The translations under genes and the position numbers were made by a program. The notes below the pieces were generated by a model. It ran no database searches. It was not told the DNA's origin and saw nothing but the letters and a program-made list of their open reading frames with translations. Below are positions 6,891 to 11,517 of a DNA stretch of 11,517 bases, piece after piece; within the stretch, counting starts at the first letter, position 1, and every line of letters starts with the position of its first letter. The DNA comes from an uncultured Eubacteriales bacterium (GTDB lineage Bacteria > Bacillota > Clostridia > Oscillospirales > Acutalibacteraceae), in contig ONEU01000185.1 in NCBI GenBank assembly GCA_900316925.1, forward strand, positions 1-11,517. Reading direction: 5' to 3'.

Positions 6891-6919
6891 TTGATTTTTT
6901 TCTGCTAATAGTGTATAAT
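6891..6919 (+). promoter_or_regulatory. Sigma-A promoter of the surface-protein gene
   Basis: TTGATT (6891-6896), a 17-base spacer and a perfect TATAAT (6914-6919) lie about 85 bases before the ATG at 7005. T-rich blocks upstream (6863-6890) could act as an UP-like element. The leader is about 80 bases; I see no riboswitch or strong hairpin in it. Confidence 0.8.
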
Positions 6920-7004
6920 AATATTATAGTATCTTTATAAGTGTTTGTGCATTTTTTAACTGTCTGCCAGAAGCGGACGAATCGTGTTTCCGGGAGGTTG
7001 CCGT

Positions 7005-7778
7005 ATGAAAAAGCGGTTCTACAAAATAATAGCGTTGCTGCTAACGACTGTGATGCTCTCGGCGTGCAGCTTGACTGTCTATGCAGATGAACTCCGGGCC
7101 GGTTCTGTAAAGGGACTGCCGGAAAAACTCGTGGTGCTTGATGATAAGGGTAATTCCGTTAGTGAGAACGGCGAGTATTATTTCAGTGTTGAAAATATGC
7201 AGGCGGGTGAGCACTATACCAAAAAGGTTCAGATTATGAACCTCCGTGAAGACGCTTCCTATCATATTCATTTTATGGCGCAGAAGGTCAGCACAAGCGG
7301 TGAAATTGATCTGGAGAATGATTGTCAGTGTGATATCACTCTGGATAACAATCTTGTGTATCAGGGCAAGGTGACAGGTGAGGGAAATCCCGATATCCGT
7401 TATGAGCCCCTTGATCTTGGTTATTATGGTCCCGGTGAGAGCCATGCAATGAATATTGATATTGTGTGGAACGACAGCGGTAAATATGGCGGTAATATTG
7501 ACAACGGTGCCCGGCTTGTGGATAAGAACGGTACCACCGTTATCCGTGAGTCGTCGGGTGTTACGCACGTTGAGGGTGAGGTTGTTTTCAAGTGGATCTT
7601 CACAGCGGTGGTGGATTCACCGTCTCATCCGTCTGTTTCTTCACAGCCCGACAATCCTGTAAAAACCGGTGAGGCTATCACATTCGTCATTTTCGGCGTT
7701 GCTGCTCTGGCAATTGCAATTATGTTGTTGCTGGTGCTCACCAAGAAAAAGAAGCAGGAAAAGAAAAAGCAGGAATAA
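7005..7778 (+). CDS. Secreted membrane- or wall-anchored surface protein, unknown function
   Basis: 257 residues from ATG 7005, chosen because GGGAGG (6992-6997) lies 7 bases upstream; an in-frame GTG at 6984 overlaps that site. Residues 1-27 form a signal peptide (MKKRFYK, hydrophobic core, then VYA before Asp28, a good signal peptidase I site). A lipobox-like LSAC (18-21) also occurs. The body (about 30-205) looks like a beta-rich extracellular domain with a YYFSVENMQAGEHYTKKVQI strand region and two close cysteines (107, 109). After a Pro/Ser linker comes NPVKTGE (217-223), a 23-residue membrane segment and a lysine-rich tail, the layout of a sortase signal though the motif differs from LPXTG. 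Without sortase action the protein would be anchored by that segment with its domain outside. No sortase gene is in the window. Confidence 0.85.
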   Translation: MKKRFYKIIALLLTTVMLSACSLTVYADELRAGSVKGLPEKLVVLDDKGNSVSENGEYYFSVENMQAGEHYTKKVQIMNLREDASYHIHFMAQKVSTSGEIDLENDCQCDITLDNNLVYQGKVTGEGNPDIRYEPLDLGYYGPGESHAMNIDIVWNDSGKYGGNIDNGARLVDKNGTTVIRESSGVTHVEGEVVFKWIFTAVVDSPSHPSVSSQPDNPVKTGEAITFVIFGVAALAIAIMLLLVLTKKKKQEKKKQE

Positions 7779-7788
7779 TTTGACCTTT

Positions 7789-7819
7789 ATTCCCGGTTCA
7801 TGCCTGATGGACCGGGAAT
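7789..7819 (+). terminator. Hairpin after the surface-protein gene, weak terminator or attenuator
   Basis: ATTCCCGGTTC (7789-7799) pairs with GGACCGGGAAT (7809-7819), 11 bp with one G-T wobble and a 9-base loop. The following CGTTCTGTTTCG is a poor U-tract, so partial read-through into the DUF1295 gene is plausible. Confidence 0.6.
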
Positions 7820-7888
7820 CGTTCTGTTTCGCGTGGAGTCTTCTCAAGTCTGTCTCATGCGTATTTGTATCAATAGGAGGAAAACAAG

Positions 7889-8683
7889 ATGTGGATGTTT
7901 CTGATTATTTTCGAGGTTGCCATGCTGGTGAGCAGTATCGGCTTCAAAAAGTATGTGTGGTTTATTTCTCTGGGCTATGGATTCTCTGTCATGGTGATTG
8001 GCGGAGTGCTGCTGGGAGCCTACTGGCAGTCACAGAGCATTGGAACGATACTTGCCTGTGCATTCCTGATTGTCTATGGTGCAAGGCTGGGCGGTTATCT
8101 GATGATGCGTGAGATCAAAAACAAAGCCTATAACGAGAAGATGAAGAAGGAGATCAAATCCGGCAAGAACATGAAGTTTTTTGTGAAGTGCTGTATCTGG
8201 GTCTCCGCAGCATTGCTTTATACCTGTCAGACCAGTCCTGTGCTGTTCCGACTGGAGAACCGCAGCGGTACGGACGTGTGGCTGATCGTCGGATTATCAC
8301 TTTCGGTACTTGGATTCCTGATCGAAGTTCTTGCCGATATCCAGAAGTCACGGGCAAAAAAAAAGAACCCGAAGCGATTTGTGGACAAGGGACTTTACCG
8401 CATTGTGCGGTGTCCGAACTACTTTGGTGAGCTGCTGATCTGGACGGGCCTCTTTGTGAGCGGTCTGAACATTTATACAGGCGTTCTGCAGTGGATCTGT
8501 GTGATCGTGGGATATCTGGGCATCGTGTATGTGATGTTCAGCGGTGCGAGACGACTGGAGGAGCGCCAGAACCGTACTTATGGCAAGGAACCGGAATATC
8601 AGGCATACTACAAGAAAACACCCATCATGCTTCCGTTGATTCCGCTGTACAGCGTTGTCAACTGGAAGTGGCTGGTAGCATAA
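7889..8683 (+). CDS. DUF1295 / steroid 5-alpha-reductase-like integral membrane protein
   Basis: 264 residues with about six or seven hydrophobic segments and the DUF1295 (PF06966) pattern. Conserved elements are YGARLGGYLMMRE (63-75), a basic loop at 153-163, KGLYRIVRCPNYFGELLIW (167-185), and the end motif RRLEERQNRTYG...YQAYYKKTP (221-245). The family shares its C-terminal fold with steroid 5-alpha reductases and isoprenylcysteine methyltransferases; most bacterial members have no proven substrate, so a reductase or methyltransferase acting on a lipid is inference. AGGAGG (7875-7880) sits 8 bases before the ATG. No clear promoter lies in the 110 bases after the surface-protein gene, so it may be transcribed from that gene's promoter through a weak hairpin. 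A strong terminator follows. Confidence 0.9.
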   Translation: MWMFLIIFEVAMLVSSIGFKKYVWFISLGYGFSVMVIGGVLLGAYWQSQSIGTILACAFLIVYGARLGGYLMMREIKNKAYNEKMKKEIKSGKNMKFFVKCCIWVSAALLYTCQTSPVLFRLENRSGTDVWLIVGLSLSVLGFLIEVLADIQKSRAKKKNPKRFVDKGLYRIVRCPNYFGELLIWTGLFVSGLNIYTGVLQWICVIVGYLGIVYVMFSGARRLEERQNRTYGKEPEYQAYYKKTPIMLPLIPLYSVVNWKWLVA

Positions 8684-8694
8684 AGTTGTTGAGA

Positions 8695-8725
8695 AGAAAT
8701 GTCGGTCAGCCGGCATTTCTTTTTT
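8695..8725 (+). terminator. Intrinsic terminator after the DUF1295 gene
   Basis: AGAAATGTCGG (8695-8705) pairs with CCGGCATTTCT (8710-8720), 11 bp with one T-G wobble and a TCAG loop, followed by TTTTTG. Confidence 0.9.
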
Positions 8726-8830
8726 GTTTATAGCAGAAAAAGACAGCCTGTTTTTTGAAAATTGTGGAAAACCTGAAAACAATTGCCTGCTTTACCTTCT
8801 AATTAAGCCGGCCACGAAATCCATTCTGAG

Positions 8831-9004
8831 AAACCCTTGCCTGGAAGTCCATAAAATTTCTTCATTAACAACAATAATTATGTAGTGTTTACCGATTGCT
8901 GCAAGGCTTATTCCGCAGCGAATATTGGAAAGGGGTCCGGGGAAGATTTTTTCGCCAGAAAAAGGTTTTCCCTGGTAACTGGCAGGTCTAAACTGATTTC
9001 CGTG
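8831..9004. repeat. Dispersed repeat, copy B (about 174 bp)
   Basis: Second copy of the element at 3101-3277, in the same orientation. The shared blocks include CCTTGCCTGGAAGTC, TTACCGATTGCT, AAGGCTTATTC, GGAAAGGGGTCCGGGGAA, CGCCAGAAAAAGG and GATTTCCGTG. The left arm of the central hairpin has changed (AAGATTTTTT instead of AAAACCTTTTTT), so the stem is interrupted. As with copy A, it lies directly upstream of a sigma-A promoter. The 105 bases between the preceding terminator and this copy hold nothing I can identify. Confidence 0.85.
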
Positions 9005-9021
9005 CAAGCAGAAAGGGTACA

Positions 9022-9050
9022 TTGACAATTGGAGTGGAAAGGTGTAAAAT
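9022..9050 (+). promoter_or_regulatory. Sigma-A promoter of the antiporter gene, after repeat copy B
   Basis: A perfect TTGACA (9022-9027), a 17-base spacer and TAAAAT (9045-9050) lie about 38 bases before the ATG at 9088. Its -10 context (TAAAATAGTAT) equals that of the promoter after copy A. Confidence 0.9.
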
Positions 9051-9087
9051 AGTATGTCGAAATAGAGTAAGAAATAGGGGAGAAACA

Positions 9088-10386
9088 ATGGAATTTGATG
9101 TCATGAATATTCTGTACTACTGTGCGGTCATCCTGTTTGCGACAAAGCTGCTGGGGATCTGTACCCGCAAGATCGGATTACCTCAGGTGGTGGGTATGAT
9201 CCTGGCAGGATTGCTGATCGGTCCGGCAATCTTCGGACAATTCGGATGGGAGGGCTTTAAGGGCTTGGTGAATCCGTCACCCGAAGAGATGAACGTGCTG
9301 AAAAGTTTTTCACAAATCGGTGTGGTATTTATTCTGTTTTCCAGCGGTCTGGAAACAAACTTCAAAGACCTGAAAAAAAGCGGTGCCGCCGCTACTGCCA
9401 TTGCCTGCGCGGGTGTACTCGTCCCGGTAGCTTTGGGTGCGGGAGCTGCGCTGCTGTTCATGGGTGGAGAGATCAATCAGGGGAAGCTGATGAACGCACT
9501 TTTGATTGGTATGATCCTGTCAGCTACGAGTGTGGGTATTACTGTCGAGACTCTCAAGGAGCTTGGAAAGCTTAATACAAAGGTCGGCACAACGATTTTG
9601 AGTGCTGCCATCATTGATGATGTGCTTGGCATCCTTCTTCTCAGCATTGTCACCGGTTACAACGGCGGCGGCAATATTGGTATCACCCTGTTGAAGACAG
9701 CCGGTTTCTTCGTGTTTACGATCGGTATCGGTATTATTCTGCGAATTATCTTCAAAAACATGGAAGCCAGATATCCCCATAAACGCAGAACCGGCATATT
9801 TGCATTGGCCGTGTGTCTGTTTTATGCATTTTGTGCCGAAAAGCTGTTTGGTATCGCCGCCATTACAGGCGCGTATATGGCAGGACTGATGCTGAGCGGG
9901 CTGAGTGATACGAATTTTGTTGACAGAAAGGTTGTCATCAGCGGTTATATGATTTTCACACCCATGTTCTTTGCCTATATTGGTATCAGCGCCGATTTCA
10001 GCAATTTCAAGAGTTCGGAACTGATCTTTGCTCTGGTATTTGTGGTGGTGGGCATTGTCGGCAAGATTCTCGGCTGTTCCCTGGTATCAAAGCCGTTCCA
10101 TTATTCTAACCGTGAATCCTTAACCATCGGCTGCGGGATGATAGCCAGGGGAGAAGTTGCATTGGCGGTTTATGCCACCGGCCATAGTCTGATTTACTAT
10201 GAGAATCATGTGCTGGTGGGTATTGATCCCCTGGTTCCTACGATCCTGCTGATTGTTGTCACATCCATTCTGTGTCCGGTATTTTTGAAGCTGGTGTTCC
10301 GTAACCAGAAGACAGTGAATATCACCGATGAGACCAGAAAATCAACCATCCATACAGAAGCGATCGAAAATCCCTCGGAAGACTGA
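9088..10386 (+). CDS. CPA2-family cation/proton antiporter (GerN/NapA/KefB-like membrane domain)
   Basis: 432 residues from ATG 9088, with AGGGGAG at 9076-9082; a longer frame from TTG 9022 would start in the -35 box. About 12-13 membrane segments fill the protein. Family features seen: LPQVVGMILAGLLIGP (31-46), QIGVVFILFSSGLE (76-89), the ion-binding double aspartate in AAIIDDVLGI (Asp177-Asp178), GKILG with Lys326, and ARGEVALA (353-360). The DD pair with that lysine resembles Na+/H+ exchangers of the NapA type more than KefB/C K+ channels, so Na+ (or K+) exchange for protons at the cell membrane is the likely role; the ion cannot be settled from sequence. There is no C-terminal RCK/TrkA-N domain, only a short polar tail. 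It is a single-gene unit with its own promoter and terminator. Confidence 0.95.
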   Translation: MEFDVMNILYYCAVILFATKLLGICTRKIGLPQVVGMILAGLLIGPAIFGQFGWEGFKGLVNPSPEEMNVLKSFSQIGVVFILFSSGLETNFKDLKKSGAAATAIACAGVLVPVALGAGAALLFMGGEINQGKLMNALLIGMILSATSVGITVETLKELGKLNTKVGTTILSAAIIDDVLGILLLSIVTGYNGGGNIGITLLKTAGFFVFTIGIGIILRIIFKNMEARYPHKRRTGIFALAVCLFYAFCAEKLFGIAAITGAYMAGLMLSGLSDTNFVDRKVVISGYMIFTPMFFAYIGISADFSNFKSSELIFALVFVVVGIVGKILGCSLVSKPFHYSNRESLTIGCGMIARGEVALAVYATGHSLIYYENHVLVGIDPLVPTILLIVVTSILCPVFLKLVFRNQKTVNITDETRKSTIHTEAIENPSED

Positions 10387-10405
10387 AGCAGTTTCATAGA
10401 AAGAA

Positions 10406-10436
10406 AACACCCCTTGATGTCGAATCAAGGGGTGTT
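10406..10436. terminator. Bidirectional intrinsic terminator between convergent genes
   Basis: AACACCCCTTGAT (10406-10418) pairs perfectly with ATCAAGGGGTGTT (10424-10436), 13 bp with a 5-base loop. On + it is followed by GTTTTAT; on - by TTCTTTC. It serves the antiporter gene and the zinc-ribbon gene. Confidence 0.9.
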
Positions 10437-10451
10437 GTTTTATGTATCAGA

Positions 10452-11517
10452 TCAGAACTCGAAGGGCTGTGATTCACCGCAGCCGCAGGTTCCTACATAC
10501 TTCGGCATGACCTTACCGCAGTTCGGGCAGGTCCAGGTGCCGTCATTCGGTACATCCTTACGATTGTTTACTACTTCCTGAGCCTGACGCAGAAGCTCCT
10601 GTTCCTTGGCTTTCTTACCGAAACGGTGTTTCTTTTCTTCTTTCGGAGGAGCCGGGGGAGCTTTGGGCGCAGGTGCGGGTTTCGCAGCAGGGGCTGCATC
10701 ATTGAAGCGCATGGGGGAAGCAGGAGGAGCGTCGTCAAACCGCATGGGAGCAGCGGGCGGTGCATCGTCAAATCGCATGGGAGCGGCGGGCGGCGCATCA
10801 TCAAACCGCATTGCAGATGCCGGCGGAGCGTCATCGAACCGCATTGCAGCGGCGGGCGGTGCATCATTGAAGCGCATGGGAGCGGCGGGCGGTGCATCGT
10901 CAAATCTCATGGGAGCAGCCGGCGGAACATTACCCTGGAAGCCTCCCTGAAGGCTTTCCGGCTGAATGAAGTTGACATCCGTAGCATCCTGTTCCTGAGC
11001 GGAAGGAGCGTTGTCACGATTGACATAACCGAATGCGGAACTGTTATCGGTTACCGGCGGAGTGATCTGGGGATTATATCCGCTGATGGAGGGCTGTACG
11101 TTTTCAAAAGCAGCAGCCATTTCCGGCGTCATACCGTTGGGAGCAGCGGGAGCACTCAGATCGGCAAAAGGCATACCTGTCGGTTCCTCATCTGCACCAT
11201 CATACTCAAAAGGCTTCACCTCACCGCATCCGCAGGTTCCTACATAATTCGGGATAATCTTTCCGCAGCTCGGGCACTTCCAGGTATTCGGCGGAAGCTG
11301 CTCGGGAATCACCGGTGCAGGTGCTGCAGGCTGAGGAGCAGGCTCTGGGGGAGCATTAAAGAAGTCATTGGCAGGTGAAGGCGGGGCAGAAACGGCGGCG
11401 GGATCGTTTTCCGGAACAGGAGGTTCGTACTCAAAGGGTTTCAGTTCGCCGCAGCCGCAGGTTCCAACATAGTTGGGCATGACCTTACCGCAGTTGGGGC
11501 AGGTCCATGTATCGGAA
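10452..11517 (-). CDS. Multi-zinc-ribbon, Pro/Ala-rich repeat protein (N-terminus outside window)
   Basis: The frame is open from the window's right edge to TGA at 10452-10454, 354 residues visible. Three near-identical zinc-ribbon modules occur, each W-x-CPxCGK, then YVGTCGCGE and a PFEY/PFEF end: at the window edge, about 200 bases further on, and at the very C-terminus. Each has four cysteines (CxxC, then CxC), suited to binding one zinc. Between them are Pro/Ala-rich, acidic, presumably disordered linkers, a stretch of seven 11-residue repeats (10695-10925) and a basic segment (KEEKKHRFGKKAKEQE) before the last ribbon. There are no membrane segments in the visible part. Function is unknown; a scaffold or multivalent binding protein is inference. 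More ribbons and other domains may lie upstream. Confidence 0.85.
   Translation of the reverse strand, partial: SDTWTCPNCGKVMPNYVGTCGCGELKPFEYEPPVPENDPAAVSAPPSPANDFFNAPPEPAPQPAAPAPVIPEQLPPNTWKCPSCGKIIPNYVGTCGCGEVKPFEYDGADEEPTGMPFADLSAPAAPNGMTPEMAAAFENVQPSISGYNPQITPPVTDNSSAFGYVNRDNAPSAQEQDATDVNFIQPESLQGGFQGNVPPAAPMRFDDAPPAAPMRFNDAPPAAAMRFDDAPPASAMRFDDAPPAAPMRFDDAPPAAPMRFDDAPPASPMRFNDAAPAAKPAPAPKAPPAPPKEEKKHRFGKKAKEQELLRQAQEVVNNRKDVPNDGTWTCPNCGKVMPKYVGTCGCGESQPFEF
10695..10925 (-). repeat. Seven tandem 33-bp coding repeats
   Basis: Seven in-frame 33-bp units encode PPAAPMRFDDA with small changes (D/N at position 9; A or S at 4; P or A at 5). The DNA units are also very similar, so copy number could change by slippage or recombination without shifting the frame. 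Confidence 0.9.

Noticed and set aside
6984..7004. GTG start for the surface protein seven codons upstream
   Set aside because: It overlaps the GGGAGG ribosome binding site; ATG 7005 starts a clean signal peptide.
7041..7568. Minus-strand 175-residue frame opposite the surface-protein gene
   Set aside because: No ribosome binding site or recognisable motif; the + strand frame has signal peptide, promoter and anchor.
9022..9087. Upstream extension of the antiporter to TTG 9022
   Set aside because: The TTG is the -35 box of a consensus promoter, and the mRNA would start downstream of it. ATG 9088 has a ribosome binding site and begins at the family's usual N-terminus.
10695..10925. CRISPR array
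   Set aside because: The 33-bp units are contiguous without spacers and are in-frame coding repeats.
10626..11378. Long + strand frames opposite the zinc-ribbon gene
   Set aside because: They are by-products of the biased, repetitive composition of the minus-strand gene and their translations are low-complexity Gly/Ser/Arg.

Overview
The window looks like chromosomal DNA of a gut-type Clostridia (Bacillota), most likely an Oscillospiraceae/Ruminococcaceae or Lachnospiraceae relative. The clues are moderate GC, strong AGGAGG-type ribosome binding sites, sigma-A promoters with 17-base spacers, an AAA-ATPase/PD-(D/E)XK protein and an Rpn nuclease side by side, a Clostridia-style DHH phosphoesterase, and a zinc-ribbon protein with repeated YVGTCGCG motifs. 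The taxon is inferred; there is no rRNA or marker gene.

Layout. (1) 1-168 is the 3' end of an unidentified + strand gene, followed by a hairpin. (2) 316-2013 (+) is an AAA-ATPase-like/PD-(D/E)XK nuclease protein. It converges on a frameshifted Rpn-family nuclease gene (1961-2870, -) that still has a near-ideal promoter. (3) 2939-3118 (-) is a 5'-truncated gene remnant that runs into a dispersed repeat (copy A, 3101-3277). A promoter directly follows the repeat and drives a 635-residue protein with a cold-shock/OB-like N-terminus and a DUF3825 C-terminus (3402-5309, +). (4) 5418-6343 (-) is a DHH/DHHA1 phosphoesterase gene broken by an apparent one-base deletion, with a clear terminator nested inside a second inverted repeat. 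(5) 6344-6890 is mostly non-coding. (6) 7005-7778 (+) is a secreted, membrane-anchored surface protein, followed by a DUF1295/steroid 5-alpha-reductase-like membrane enzyme (7889-8683, +). (7) Repeat copy B (8831-9004), again followed at once by a promoter, precedes a CPA2-type cation/proton antiporter (9088-10386, +). (8) That gene converges, across a shared bidirectional terminator, on a partial gene for a multi-zinc-ribbon protein with seven tandem 11-residue repeats (10452-11517, -).

The genes do not form one obvious pathway. They look like single-gene units, most with their own promoter and terminator, with two accessory or decaying spots (nuclease pair and remnant at 316-3118; broken DHH gene). 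The features most worth following are the repeat family placed just upstream of sigma-A promoters, the cold-shock-like/DUF3825 protein with an internal duplication, and the zinc-ribbon repeat protein. Two of the genes carry single-base frameshifts, which may be real decay or consensus errors in the assembly.
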